The notes below the pieces were generated by a model. That model did not search any database, was not told where the DNA came from, and was given only the letters and a program-made list of their open reading frames with translations. Position numbers and translations under genes: made by a program. Of a stretch of DNA of 64,000 nt, positions 7,609 through 18,200 are shown one piece after another. Origin of the DNA: Gp1-AA133 sp964641665 (GTDB taxonomy: Bacteria > Acidobacteriota > Terriglobia > Terriglobales > Acidobacteriaceae); contig CAZXKO010000078.1 in assembly GCA_964641665.1 (NCBI GenBank), forward strand, positions 1 through 64,000, read 5' to 3'. Position 1 is the first letter of the stretch. Each line of letters opens with the position of its first letter.

Positions 7609-10095
7609 ATGCGCGCCCGCCCATTCTTGGTCCCGGCTCTTGCGGTTCTATTATCGCTTGCGCATGGCGCGCAACCTCCGGCCCGCCTTTCCGTCGTTGT
7701 GCTCGATGAAAACGGAGTCGCCGTCTCCGCCGCCCGGGTTACGCTCCAGCCGCCGTCACCGGCCCAGGCTCTCTGGTGCGAGACGGAAATATCCGGCCGC
7801 TGCGAACTGCGGCTGCTGATTCCCGACGGACCCTTCGAGATCCGCGTCGAGAAGGAGGGCTACTATACCGCGAGCTTTTCAGTTGCGCCCGCGGACGCCT
7901 CCGAAGTCGAAGTCACGCTCACTCACCTGAAGGAAATCAAGGAAACGGTCGACGTCCGCGAATCGCCGCCCATGATCGAGAGCTCACAAACCCAATCCCA
8001 GGAGCGGCTGACCGGTATCGACGTCATCAACATTCCGTACCCGTCTACCCACGACTACCGCAACGTCCTCAACTACATTCCGACGGTACTCGTCGATCCC
8101 TACTCGCAGGTGCACGTCGCAGGCTCCCAAACCTACCAGACCGTTACCATGCTCGATGGGCTCAACGTCACTCAGCCCTCCAACGGCCAACTGCTCCTGC
8201 ATGTTTCCACCGACGCCTTTCGGTCGATTCGCGTCGAACCCAGCCGTTACTCCGCGGAGTTCGGGAAAGGCTCCGGCGGGGTGATTCTTCTCGAGACCGG
8301 CATCGGGGACGATCACTATCGCTTCATCGCCACCGACTTTATCCCCTCCTGGCAGAACAAGAACGGATGGACCTTCGACCAAGTCAATCCGCGCCTTACA
8401 CTGTCAGGCCCCGTGGTGAAGGGGAAAATATGGTTCTTTGATGCCCTCGATGGCGCTTACCAGAATGAAATTGTCACCGAACTTCCCAACGACAAAAATG
8501 AGGACGTCGTTACGCGCCTGGGCAATCTCGCCAAGGTTCAGGCCAATCTCAGCTCTCGCAATATCCTTACTATCAGCTTCAACCTCAATGAGTTTCACGA
8601 TCAGCACGCTGGGCTGTCTCCGCAAAACCCGCAAGCTTCCACGCCCGCCGTTGGTCAACCCGCCTACCAGGGCGGGGTCAAAGACCAGCACTACTTCCCC
8701 GGAGGATCGCTCCTGGATGCTGCCTTCGGGTTCAATCGCTACGACCTCAACCAGATTTCGCGTGGCGTCGATCCGTATTTTATCTCGCCGGAAACTGCGG
8801 AGGGTAGCTACTACCTCACTGCTCACACCCGCGCGGATCGCTGGCAAATCGTCTCCAACCTTTACCTGCAACCACGCGAATGGCACGGCCGCCACGACGT
8901 TAAAGTCGGCGTCGATCTCGACCGCCTCCGCTACGACGCCAACTACTTGCGAACCCCTATCTCCTACCTGCGTGAGGGCCAGACTCCGGGCGACTGTATT
9001 ACCGTTTTGCCCTCGCCGTGCTCGCGCTACTCGGTCTTTCCGGGCACCCCCGCACTCACTCAGCACAATGCGGAAGTTAGCGGATATGTTCAAGATCGTT
9101 GGCTCGTCAGCGAGCGTATCATGCTCGAAACCGGCCTTCGATACGATTGGGATCAGATCGAGCGTCACTCGCGCTTCTCGCCCCGTTTGGCCGCTACCTG
9201 GGTCCTTGACAACAGCGGCAACACCAAACTCTCGGCTGGATTCGGTGTCTTTTACGACGCGATGGCGATCTTCCTCATCGCCCGTCCCCGTGCCGGCACT
9301 CGGGTCGATCAGTTCTTCGACCAGAACGGCTATCCGATCGTCGACCAAAACGGTCATCCGGTCGGTCTGGTTCCCTCATCCTTTACCGCCGATCTGCATT
9401 CCTTGCAGGCGCCGCGAGTCTTGAACGAAAGCTTCGCCCTCGAGCGCAAACTTCCCGCTGACATTTATCTGAAAGCGGAATATGTGCGGAAGCGCGGCAT
9501 CCACGGTTTCGTCTACGATCTGCCTGACCCCTCCAGCCTGAACGGAAACTTCGCGCTCTTCAACACCCGACAAGATCACTACGACGGTTTTCTGATCAGT
9601 GGCCGCCACGCTTTTAAGAAAGGCCACATGGTCGCCGCCTCCTACGTCCGGTCCTCCACTCATAGTAACCAGGTCCTCGACTTCAACATCGATAATCCGC
9701 AATTCAGCCCCCAACAACCAGGTCCCTACGCCTGGGATACTCCCAACCGTTTTCTGTCACACGGATTGCTGCCGCTGGTGAGGGGGTTCGATCTTGCTTA
9801 TTCCACCGAGGTCCACACCGGTGTTCCCTTCAACGTGGTCGACGATCAGCAGAAGCTGGTCGAGCCACCGGGCTCGCGCCGCTTCCCCACTTGGTTCACG
9901 TTGAACACACACGTCGAAAAAAGATTCCACGCGCTCGGCTGCTACTGGGCTCTCCGCGGTGGTTTCAACAATGTCACCGGTAGAAAAAACTGGATCTACG
10001 TTAACAACGACATCAACTCCCCCGACCGTTTCACCTTCAGCGTCTACAACGGCAGAGCCTTCACCGGCCGCATCCGCTTTCTCGGTCGCAAATGA
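7609..10095 (+). CDS. TonB-dependent outer membrane receptor, Oar-like
   Basis: The 828-residue protein has a Sec signal (residues 1-22), an N-terminal carboxypeptidase-regulatory-like Ig fold (about 25-110), a plug region (about 125-235, including YRNVLNYIPTVLVD and a YSAEFGKGSGG motif) and a long beta-barrel. It is shorter than the three other receptors in the window and ends in FLGRK rather than the aromatic residue usual for Bam recognition, though the last strand (RIRF) is otherwise normal. The substrate is probably an oligosaccharide or peptide too large for porins. No TonB box is obvious. It starts 70 bases after the NrfD gene and has no strong ribosome-binding site. Confidence 0.85.
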   Translation: MRARPFLVPALAVLLSLAHGAQPPARLSVVVLDENGVAVSAARVTLQPPSPAQALWCETEISGRCELRLLIPDGPFEIRVEKEGYYTASFSVAPADASEVEVTLTHLKEIKETVDVRESPPMIESSQTQSQERLTGIDVINIPYPSTHDYRNVLNYIPTVLVDPYSQVHVAGSQTYQTVTMLDGLNVTQPSNGQLLLHVSTDAFRSIRVEPSRYSAEFGKGSGGVILLETGIGDDHYRFIATDFIPSWQNKNGWTFDQVNPRLTLSGPVVKGKIWFFDALDGAYQNEIVTELPNDKNEDVVTRLGNLAKVQANLSSRNILTISFNLNEFHDQHAGLSPQNPQASTPAVGQPAYQGGVKDQHYFPGGSLLDAAFGFNRYDLNQISRGVDPYFISPETAEGSYYLTAHTRADRWQIVSNLYLQPREWHGRHDVKVGVDLDRLRYDANYLRTPISYLREGQTPGDCITVLPSPCSRYSVFPGTPALTQHNAEVSGYVQDRWLVSERIMLETGLRYDWDQIERHSRFSPRLAATWVLDNSGNTKLSAGFGVFYDAMAIFLIARPRAGTRVDQFFDQNGYPIVDQNGHPVGLVPSSFTADLHSLQAPRVLNESFALERKLPADIYLKAEYVRKRGIHGFVYDLPDPSSLNGNFALFNTRQDHYDGFLISGRHAFKKGHMVAASYVRSSTHSNQVLDFNIDNPQFSPQQPGPYAWDTPNRFLSHGLLPLVRGFDLAYSTEVHTGVPFNVVDDQQKLVEPPGSRRFPTWFTLNTHVEKRFHALGCYWALRGGFNNVTGRKNWIYVNNDINSPDRFTFSVYNGRAFTGRIRFLGRK

Positions 10096-10295
10096 GGTTC
10101 GGCCACGACCTGGGGACAGCTTGTGGTATCTTGCTTCTTGTAAACCTGCTGTCACCACGTTGGGCCGCGGGATATCGATCGAGCCAGTTGGCCATTGCTG
10201 ATTCTTGGCTTCTATCCACAGTTCATTGGAGTGTCGGCCCGGCTCCGCATGCTCTGCATATCTTCACTAATAAATGATGTTCGAGGCATGCACTC

Positions 10296-10655
10296 ATGAG
10301 AATTCTGGAACAACTGGTTGCCGCTCCAGGCGGGACTCTTGTCGCGCTTTCGGTGGCGGCGTTTCTGGAAGCGTTTGGGGACTCTTGCTTTCAAACCGGG
10401 TTGTTTCGCTCTTCCGGGCTGATGAGGGTGGCGTCTTTTGCGGGAGGTGCGATGGCGCTCACACTCTATGGACTGCTTGTCAATACGCCTCGCTGGGACT
10501 TCGGCCGGCTCTTGGGCGCATACATCGTTTTATTCTTCGTCTTCGTCCAGATTCTGGCCAGCGTAAGATTCAGTCAGCGGCCGACTCCTCCGATCCTTAT
10601 TGGCGGCTTCTTCATTGCGTTGGGGGGCGCGATCATTTCGTTCTGGAAAGCCTAA
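10296..10655 (+). CDS. Small four-helix membrane protein, YnfA/UPF0060-like
   Basis: The 119-residue protein has four hydrophobic segments. Its layout and several positions match the YnfA/UPF0060 branch of the small multidrug resistance superfamily: a first helix with an acidic residue (FLEAFGD), a second ending in LLVNTP, GRLLGAYIVLFF in the third and GGFFIALGGAIISF in the fourth. YnfA-type proteins are proposed small-drug exporters. Identity is judged by eye only, so a related but distinct family remains possible. It is convergent with the CRTAC1 gene, 25 bases away. Confidence 0.6.
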   Translation: MRILEQLVAAPGGTLVALSVAAFLEAFGDSCFQTGLFRSSGLMRVASFAGGAMALTLYGLLVNTPRWDFGRLLGAYIVLFFVFVQILASVRFSQRPTPPILIGGFFIALGGAIISFWKA

Positions 10656-10680
10656 CCCTCCGCGTCCAGCGGCTCTCAGG

Positions 10681-12387
10681 CTAGCTGAGAACGCCCCTGC
10701 CTTCGACCAAGCGAACGTACCGATTGATGGGCAGGTTCGTAATTTTGTCGATCCGCTTGCTTGGCGCGGGCCAATGGACCTCGAGTTCGTCAATCTTGGG
10801 AGCGCTACCGATTCCCAGTACCTCACGGGGATCGTGCGAAGACAAGTAGCTCCCACCGTTATTCTTCAGCCGCTGACGTTTCCGTCCACCCGCTGTCCAG
10901 ATAATCTTTGCGCCCACCCCGTCGCGATTGCTCTGTACCCCCTCGAGTTTTAGCCCTAGCCAGTTCTTCCCCTTCGCAGCTTCGTTCTTCAACAGAAGAG
11001 GGGGCCCGCCGTTGTTGCCGATCAGCACGTCCACCGCTCCGTCGTTATCGAAGTCCCCAACCGCCAGGCCGCGGGCTGGGAAGAACTTCTGAAATGCCGG
11101 ACCCGCCTGTCCGCTCACGTTGTGCAATTTGTGATCGTCGCCCTGGTGAAACAGGAGCAGCGGTTCTTTGTATTTCACCTGCATCGAGTACCCGTCGATC
11201 ATATCGTCAGGGTGCCCGTTCGCCAGGATCAGATCGACTGCGCCGTCATTGTCGTAGTCGAAATACTTGAGTCCCCACCCGCTCAGCAACCGTGTGGCTT
11301 GCGCAACGTCATTCGCCTGGGCAACGTCGCGGAACGTTTCGTCCTGGTTGTTCTGGTACACGGAAAACATTTCGTGATCCACGTTTGCGACAAATAGATC
11401 CTGCCAGCCACTGCTGTTCAAGTCGGTCGCGTCCACTCCCATACCGGAGCGGGCCTGGCCGCTTTCGCTGAAGCCGACACCGGCTTGCAGCGCAATCTCT
11501 TCCCACTTCCACTTCCCATTCGTGCCCGGACCGCGGTTTACAAACAAAAAATTCTGCACCGTGTCGTTCGCGACAAACAGGTCCATCCGTCCGTCATTGT
11601 TGATGTCGGTGGCGACCACTCCCAGCCCTTTTCCCAAAGCCTTCGCGATATCGGTTCCTTTGCTTACTTCGCTGAAGGTGCCGTCACCATTGTTGTGATA
11701 AAGGAAGCTTGCAGTGGGGCGAAAGACTCGTGGGATGCAGTAGTACTTTTTGCCGATTTTGTTGTCGCCGCATTCAAACTTGTGCTCGCCGGAATAGTCG
11801 ACGAAGCTGCAGACGAACAAGTCCAGCCGGCCATCGTTGTCGTAGTCGAACCAGACGGAGCTCGTGGTCCAGCCCGGCGTTGCGACGCCTGCTTTCTCGG
11901 TGACGTCGGTGAACGTTCCGTCATGGTTGTTGCGGTACAGCGTGCACTTCCCGTAAGCGGTGACAAATAGATCGGGCCAGCCGTCGTTGTCGTAGTCTCC
12001 GACGGCCACACCCATTCCGAACGCCGCCCCGGACACGCCGGCTTTTTCCGTCACGTCCGTGAATGTGCCGTCACGGTTGTTCTTGTAGAGCGCGTTACGA
12101 ACTGGCTTCGCCGGCTTCCAGAAGTCGGAGGGGCCGCTGTTGACCAGGAAAATATCCATCCAGCCGTCGTTGTCGAAGTCGAGAAACGCGCAACCGGGGC
12201 CCAGAGTTTCGGGCAGATAGTGCTCCGCCGACATCGCGTTGTCGTGCACCCAACCGATGCCGCTCTGCGAAGCGGGTACCTCGACGAATAGCGGAGCGGG
12301 CTGAACACCTCCGGCTTGCTGCCCCCAGACACGCGTGGCGCCGAATGCGGCGGCGAGGCGAAGCCATCGTCTTCGCGAGATCTTCAT
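10681..12387 (-). CDS. CRTAC1-type protein: VCBS/FG-GAP repeats with ASPIC/UnbV tail
   Basis: The 568-residue protein carries a Tat-like signal (SRRRWLRLAAAFG). About seven VCBS/FG-GAP blades follow, each with a calcium-loop motif of DxDxDG type, for example FDNDGWMDIF, YDNDGWPDLF, YDNDGRLDLF, INNDGRMDLF, YDNDGAVDLI and FDNDGAVDVL. The C-terminal 100 residues are an ASPIC/UnbV domain (VQSNRDGVGAKI). The fold is expected to be a calcium-bound beta-propeller in the periplasm or cell envelope; the role of such proteins in bacteria is unknown. It is the last gene of a leftward unit with two TPR genes and a TonB receptor. Confidence 0.9.
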   Translation of the reverse strand: MKISRRRWLRLAAAFGATRVWGQQAGGVQPAPLFVEVPASQSGIGWVHDNAMSAEHYLPETLGPGCAFLDFDNDGWMDIFLVNSGPSDFWKPAKPVRNALYKNNRDGTFTDVTEKAGVSGAAFGMGVAVGDYDNDGWPDLFVTAYGKCTLYRNNHDGTFTDVTEKAGVATPGWTTSSVWFDYDNDGRLDLFVCSFVDYSGEHKFECGDNKIGKKYYCIPRVFRPTASFLYHNNGDGTFSEVSKGTDIAKALGKGLGVVATDINNDGRMDLFVANDTVQNFLFVNRGPGTNGKWKWEEIALQAGVGFSESGQARSGMGVDATDLNSSGWQDLFVANVDHEMFSVYQNNQDETFRDVAQANDVAQATRLLSGWGLKYFDYDNDGAVDLILANGHPDDMIDGYSMQVKYKEPLLLFHQGDDHKLHNVSGQAGPAFQKFFPARGLAVGDFDNDGAVDVLIGNNGGPPLLLKNEAAKGKNWLGLKLEGVQSNRDGVGAKIIWTAGGRKRQRLKNNGGSYLSSHDPREVLGIGSAPKIDELEVHWPAPSKRIDKITNLPINRYVRLVEGRGVLS

Positions 12388-12424
12388 AAATGGATTGCCC
12401 GGAAGTGCATGCGGACCGAGGCCG

Positions 12425-13528
12425 TCACTGTGCCTTGACTCCGGGTTGCTTGGCTTGGGCTTCGGCAGTCAGTTTCTCGACGATGCTCTTCTCGCGATTG
12501 CCGTCGACCGGCCGCTTGAGGCGGAAATAAGCAATGGAGAGGGAGACGTGCGCTTCCGTGAAACCAGGGGACTCCTTCACGATCGATTCCAACTCGCGTC
12601 GCGCTTCGTCGGCTTTTCCCTCCGACAGTGCAATCGCCGCCAGCTGATACCGCACCGCAAGATCGCCGGGTCGCGTTTCCAGGGCTCGCTCAAGGTATGG
12701 CTTCGCCTCGTCAAACTTCTGTTCTTGGCGGAGCGCGGCCCCGATCTGGAGGTTCGCCATGTAATTGTATGGATCGATCGCCAGCTCAGACTTGAACTCC
12801 TTCGTCGCCTCCTCGGGTCCCGAAGTGACCTGCAGAGCCTGTCCGTAGAGAACATGAACCCCGGGAAGATTGGGATTCAGAGCGACGGCCTTAGCAAGTT
12901 CGTCGCGCGCACCTGCGAAATCGGCGGCCTCCATCTTCGAGGTGCCCAGCATCAAGTGAGCTTCGGCCGCCTCGCCGTTACGCAAAATCTGATCCACGAG
13001 CACCTGCCCTTCCGAAACCTGGTGGTCGCGAATGAGCGCTGTGCCCAGCAGGTAGACAATCGCCATGTCGTCCGGATGCTTCTGCTGTTCGGGGCGTAAG
13101 ACGCGAACCACGTCTTTGTTCTGCCCCATGCGCAGGTAGCAGTCGGCTAGCAAGAGCGTCGCCTGGCTGTTGCCGGGGGACTCTTTGTGTACCCTTACCA
13201 ATTCATCGGTCGCATCGCCGATGCGTCCCGTCTTGTAGTACGCCAATGCCAGGTTAAGGCGGAGTCCCGGAGCCGAAGGAGACTGCTTGAGAGCGATCTT
13301 GTACTCTGTGATCGCTTCCTGGAATTGCCCCAGACCTGCCAGAGCGGCTCCAAGATTCGAACGGATGGGAGTCGCTTCCGGGTGGTCCTTCAAGAACTCC
13401 TGGTATTCCTTGACCGCACCCTCAAGATCGCCAGCTCGCTGCTTCGCGATGGCATCGTTGACCAGTTCCTGCGGCGATTGGGCGATGACGTCGAGGGTCA
13501 GGAAAAGAAGGAAGATGGATCTCCACAT
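12425..13528 (-). CDS. Exported TPR protein
   Basis: The 367-residue protein has a signal peptide (MWRSIFLLFLTLDVIAQ) and about nine tetratricopeptide repeats. It starts five bases after the stop of the upstream TPR gene and is a clear paralogue of it: LLADCYLRMGQNKDV and YLLGTALIRD here match LLADCRLRLGQNKEV and YLLGTALIRD there. It lacks the C-terminal deiodinase-like domain. TPR superhelices bind proteins; the neighbouring CRTAC1 protein is a reasonable partner but this is inference. Confidence 0.88.
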   Translation of the reverse strand: MWRSIFLLFLTLDVIAQSPQELVNDAIAKQRAGDLEGAVKEYQEFLKDHPEATPIRSNLGAALAGLGQFQEAITEYKIALKQSPSAPGLRLNLALAYYKTGRIGDATDELVRVHKESPGNSQATLLLADCYLRMGQNKDVVRVLRPEQQKHPDDMAIVYLLGTALIRDHQVSEGQVLVDQILRNGEAAEAHLMLGTSKMEAADFAGARDELAKAVALNPNLPGVHVLYGQALQVTSGPEEATKEFKSELAIDPYNYMANLQIGAALRQEQKFDEAKPYLERALETRPGDLAVRYQLAAIALSEGKADEARRELESIVKESPGFTEAHVSLSIAYFRLKRPVDGNREKSIVEKLTAEAQAKQPGVKAQ

Positions 13529-13533
13529 ACGGA

Positions 13534-15180
13534 TTACTGGGCCCCGCGCGGTAGGCGTGACTCTTTCACGGCTGTGGTCACTTTTCGGAGTTCCGCCTCG
13601 AATTCGGCGGGATGGAAGTCTTGTTCGCCCAATCCTGTGCGGAAGAGTATCTTGCCCCGGCCGTCAACCAGGTATGCCCTGCTGGGCCAAGCCGCGTACG
13701 CCTTCTCAGCCGCCCCCTTCATGTTATCAAGAAGGGTTGGAAATTCGACGTGCAACTTGCGGACACACATGGTGGCGTGATCCTGTCGCTCGCTCATGCT
13801 GGTCGCTGGCTTCAGGGTGATTCCTTCCCGCTGGTTGCGCGTGCTCTGCCAGTCCGTGGTGGAGTGGGCCTCACGGATATATATAAGGTAGAAGGGAATT
13901 CGGTCCTTGTACTCGGGGTAAAGCCGGTTGAGGGTCTCTGCCGCACCGCGAAAGTTCGGGCAGGTGTAGCTCCCGAACACGAGCAAGATCGGACCGTCAT
14001 TGCGCATCTGCGCCAGCGTGACCCGGTCTTCCGAGCCCATTTTGGTTGCGCTGAAGTTGGGTGCTAGCTGGCCGGCGCGTGGTCCAGATTCAACCGCGTC
14101 CACCTTTGGCCCAAGACTGGCAGCCAGCCTCTTTTCGCGCCCGGCCTCGGCGCCGAACTGCAGTTTTGCGTACACCTCGGCCAGCCGCTGGTGCACCGCG
14201 GCGGACTTTGGCGCTATCTTCTCGGTGCCTTCCAACTCACGCTGAGCCTCACGCAGTTTGCCTTCGCCGATCTCGAGGTCGGCGAGTTCGAGCCGGGCAT
14301 CGAGCGAGTCCGGACGCACCAGCAGCGCGCGGTCGACCAGGGGATCGGCTTCACTCCATTTCGAACGCGCCATCAGGATTTGTGCAAGATAAAAGTTCGC
14401 CTCGTAGTGATTCGGATCGGACGCCAGCTCCTTTTGAAACGCCTCGACCGCAGCGTCGGGATCGCCGGTATTCAGCAACGCCTGCCCGTAGAGTCCCTGG
14501 AGCCCGGGCAGGCTCGGATTCAACTCCGCGGCGCCAGCCAATTGTTTCAGCGCTGACGGGAAGTCTCCCGCCGCGAACATTTGTGTGCCCAGCATCAGGC
14601 GCGCCTCGGCTGAGTCTCCCTTGCGAAGAATCTTGTCGACGCGCTCCTGTCCCGCCTGCAGTTGGCCATCACGAATCAGGGCCGTTCCCAGCAGGTACGC
14701 GATGGCGGACTCGTCTGGGTTGTTTGGCTCGATGGGCTTGAGGAGCGCGATCACCTCTTTATTCTGACCCAAGCGCAGCCGGCAGTCCGCAAGAAGAAGG
14801 GTGGTCTGCAGGTTGTCGGGCTCCAACTCGCGCGACCGGGAGAACTCGCGGGCAGCGTCCTCAATGCGGCCCGACTTGTAGTAGGCCAGGCCGAGGTTGC
14901 GTGCGATGTCTGCGTTCTGGGGATCGAGCGCCACCGCCTTCTTGTATTCCTGAATGGCCTCGTCGAAGCGTCCGAGATGCGCCAGCAGCACTCCCAGGTT
15001 CGCCTGTACCGCCGCTTCTTTGGGCCGGGCGGCAAGAAACTGCCGATACCCCGGGACGGCCTCCTCCAGGTCTCCGGCTTGCTGCAGCTCTATCGCATGC
15101 CGCAGGGCGTCCTCGGGCGAGGACTGCTGCGCGAGGAGCGCGCCAGCCAAAAACAACGCAACTGCGAACCGTCGCACCAT
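13534..15180 (-). CDS. Exported TPR protein with C-terminal iodothyronine-deiodinase-like thioredoxin domain
   Basis: The 548-residue protein (from the ATG at 15180) has a signal peptide, nine or so TPR units to about residue 360, and a thioredoxin-fold domain from about 370. This domain has the marks of the T4-deiodinase family: LLVFGSYTCPNF with Cys407 at the position of the catalytic selenocysteine of animal deiodinases, FYLIYIREAH (His439) and YAAWPSRAYLVDGRGKI near the end. The codon at the catalytic site is TGC, so this is a cysteine form. A GTG at 15207 is possible, but the signal peptide starts cleanly at 15180. The reaction is unknown; bacterial relatives are presumed redox enzymes. 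Confidence 0.85.
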   Translation of the reverse strand: MVRRFAVALFLAGALLAQQSSPEDALRHAIELQQAGDLEEAVPGYRQFLAARPKEAAVQANLGVLLAHLGRFDEAIQEYKKAVALDPQNADIARNLGLAYYKSGRIEDAAREFSRSRELEPDNLQTTLLLADCRLRLGQNKEVIALLKPIEPNNPDESAIAYLLGTALIRDGQLQAGQERVDKILRKGDSAEARLMLGTQMFAAGDFPSALKQLAGAAELNPSLPGLQGLYGQALLNTGDPDAAVEAFQKELASDPNHYEANFYLAQILMARSKWSEADPLVDRALLVRPDSLDARLELADLEIGEGKLREAQRELEGTEKIAPKSAAVHQRLAEVYAKLQFGAEAGREKRLAASLGPKVDAVESGPRAGQLAPNFSATKMGSEDRVTLAQMRNDGPILLVFGSYTCPNFRGAAETLNRLYPEYKDRIPFYLIYIREAHSTTDWQSTRNQREGITLKPATSMSERQDHATMCVRKLHVEFPTLLDNMKGAAEKAYAAWPSRAYLVDGRGKILFRTGLGEQDFHPAEFEAELRKVTTAVKESRLPRGAQ

Positions 15181-15208
15181 GGCATTCAAGTTGGATTCGA
15201 GAAACACA

Positions 15209-15238
15209 AAAATGGGATGGCCGAGGCCATCCCATTTT
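15209..15238 (-). terminator. Hairpin terminator between TonB receptor and TPR genes
   Basis: A near-complete palindrome has arms AAAATGGGATGGCC and GGCCATCCCATTTT joined by GA. It ends in a short T-run on both strands. It lies 24 bases after the receptor stop and before the TPR start, so it could end or attenuate receptor transcription and lower expression of the downstream genes. Confidence 0.7.
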
Positions 15239-15262
15239 AAACCGCAAACCGCGGAGTTCTTC

Positions 15263-18200
15263 TTAGAAGAAGAACTTCACGGTGAACTCAATGATGCGAT
15301 TGCCTTCCTTGGTGGTTGTCTTCCCAAAGTTCGCATTGTTTAGAGCAATTGCCTTGGTGGTCGCGTCCTGGGTAAAGTTCAGGTTCAAATTACCGGTGCC
15401 GTTGAAAGACCACAGAGGATGGTTCAGGAAGTTGTAGGCCTGCACTCTGAACTGGAGCTTCTTCGACTCCGTGATGGTGAAGTTCTTGAAGAGCGCCAGA
15501 TCAGAGTTGAAGTAGCCCGGACCGTAGACCACGGGGAGCAGAGCCGGGCCGTTCTGGCCGACAACTGTCGGCGCGGCAAAGCATGCTCCGTTGATGTACT
15601 GGTGCGACCCGAGGCCGGATTTTGGATTACAGGTGACCAGCGGCTGCAGCTGGACAGCGTTTGTGCCCAGAATGGACTGGTTGGATATCGTGATGCCATT
15701 CGGAGTAGTTGAATTCACCGATCCCGGGATGATCGCACCGTTGAGCGACAGGTTGAAATTGGCATTGTTGCTGAGGTTAGTCAGATTAGCCCCGCTCTGC
15801 ACTTGAGTGATCCCAGAGATCTGCCAGCCTGACGTAGCAGCCCCCACGAAGCCGTGAGCGTGCAGGGGGTTGCCTATGTCAATCGAATAGGCAATGTTGA
15901 ACAGCTGGCGGCGGTCTCCCGGCATCACGCCGTAGTTCGCGGCCAGGTTAAACGGGTTCAAAGTGACCGACGGCCCGTTGGCGGGGTTGCCGGGCTGAAC
16001 GATGCCAAGCGACTTCTGATAGGAGTAGTTTGCCTGAACGACGTAGCGTCCGACGTGACGTCCCCAAGTGGCCTGCAGGCCGTTGTAGTTGCTGTAAATG
16101 TTGTTCACGGCGGTGTTCAGATCCTGATAGCCCTGCAGAGGACGGTATGCATCCGCATTGGCCAGCGAAGGATTCGGCTGGGCTTTGGTCGGCGTTATGG
16201 CGCCGAGAGGAACCAAGTTGAGATTGCTTCCTGCGCCGCCGACACTCAGCTGATCCCGGCTTCGATTCCCCACATATGCAAGCTCCAGCAAGCCCTGCCA
16301 TGGAGTCTGTTGAGCCACCGTGAAACTCCAGCTGTCGGTGTACGGCTGCTTGTCGTCCTTGGAATCGACCGCGTAGGGTGAGGCCGGTGATGCACTCACA
16401 TTGACGCACGAAAGATTCTTGGCCAACAGAGGATCGGTGCTTTTTGCACCGTTGCTCGCGCAAGCTGAGCCCCCACTCGCCCACCAATTGGTCGGGCCCA
16501 AATTCGCCGAGGCAGAGCCCGCGGCGAGGTCCAAGCCGTTGGTGAACTGACCAGAGTGATAGTAGAAGCGTCCCCAACCTCCGCGCAGGATTGTCTTCCC
16601 AGTTCCGAAAAGGTCATAGGCCGCTCCGAATCTAGGCTGATAGTACAGGGCTCGTGTTGGGAAACCGGTCAACGGAACTGAACTATTCTTTGCGTGCCAC
16701 TCGAAGCCACAGAAAGTGGGCGAAGCAGCGCAGGAAGGACTGTACGCGGACTGGTTGAAGATTGAGTACCCGAAGCCCTCATCGTCGGTCCATGGCGTGA
16801 AGTGGGTCAGGCGCAGGCCAAATTCGACTGTCAACTTCTTGGTTGCTTTCCACGAATCCTGCCCGAAGAACTCAACCGTGTGGTAGGAAATGTCGTTGAT
16901 CCGGTTGAAATTTTGCTGGCCGTAGCTGGCCATGTTTCCCGTGATCATGTCCGCATACACGTTGCCGTAACTCAGCGGGTTACTGGAGAGGAACTGCATG
17001 TACCCGTTGGTATTGTTATTGGCCGGCTGGGCGTTGCGGATCCACTCGTAGAAGAAGCCGGCCTTCAACGTGTGAGTCTTTATGACCTTGGTTAAGGTGT
17101 CGCTGATACTGGGCATCCACTTGTCCGCATACAGCCCCGACGACTTGCCCCCGGCTTCGAATCCGCCCGGGTTAAATACCAGCGCTGCTTCGCCGCTGCC
17201 GCCGCTGCCGCCAAAGGATGGAATCTGGGAAACCGGCTTTCCGTTAGCGAAATTCAAGCCAGCATAGCCAAAGCCGGCGGCGGTACGGTCGACCTTCGAG
17301 GGGTTCGCGAAGACATTCGGGAACCCTATGTAGGTGTACGCCATGACGGTTTCATTGGTCATGGTGGGGCTGAATACGTGGGTAATGGTTCCGGTGATGG
17401 AGTCCGATTTATTCTTGCCTTGGACCGAACTCGGATAGGGAACCTGGTCGGTTTGACGCCACCAGAGGCCTATCGGGAACAGCTGGACTTCGCGCTGGTA
17501 GTTGTAACGTACGAAAACCTTGGTGTTGTCGCTGATGTTCCAGTCCACCCGCGTTGTGAATTGCTTGTTGTTCTGGTTGAAGATTTCCGCCTGCACGTAG
17601 TTGTAGCCACCCGTTGCATCTGGATTCGCGTTGGCGTGGGGATAGAGGTTCATCAACGCCTGCATGTTGGAATCCATCAGACTGGGCAGGATATGTCCTG
17701 AGGCGTCGAGGATAGTTGGACTCGGTGTTCCCGGTGGATTGCCTGAAGCGGTCTTATTGTTCGTACCGCCCTCTTTTGCAAGCTCTGCCGGCGAGAAATC
17801 GCCTGTTCTCATGCCATCCGTGGGTACCGTGGCTTGGAGAAGTCCGGTGTCGAGCACCTGATAGAAGTATTCGTATCCGGCGAAGAAAAACAACTTGTTG
17901 CGGCTCTTGTTGAAGCCGGTTCCGGGGATGATCACCGGACCGCCGATGCTGCCGCCGGGATAATAATACTTGTTCTGAGGCTTCGACAGGCCCTGATGCC
18001 CGTTCAGCCAATCGTTGGAGTTGAGAGCAGCATTCCTAGCCGAGAAGAAGCCGCTACCGTGAAAGGATGATCCTCCGGACTTGGTTACGGAGGTGATGAC
18101 CGCTGGGCCCTTCTGGTTTTCTGCGCTGAAATTCGACGTGAGGACGCGAAACTCCTGGAGGAAGTCGGAGTTCGGATTTACCGGCGTATCGCAATTGCAT

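Noticed and set aside
13960..13962. Selenocysteine in the deiodinase-like domain
   Set aside because: The codon at the catalytic position is TGC, an ordinary cysteine codon.
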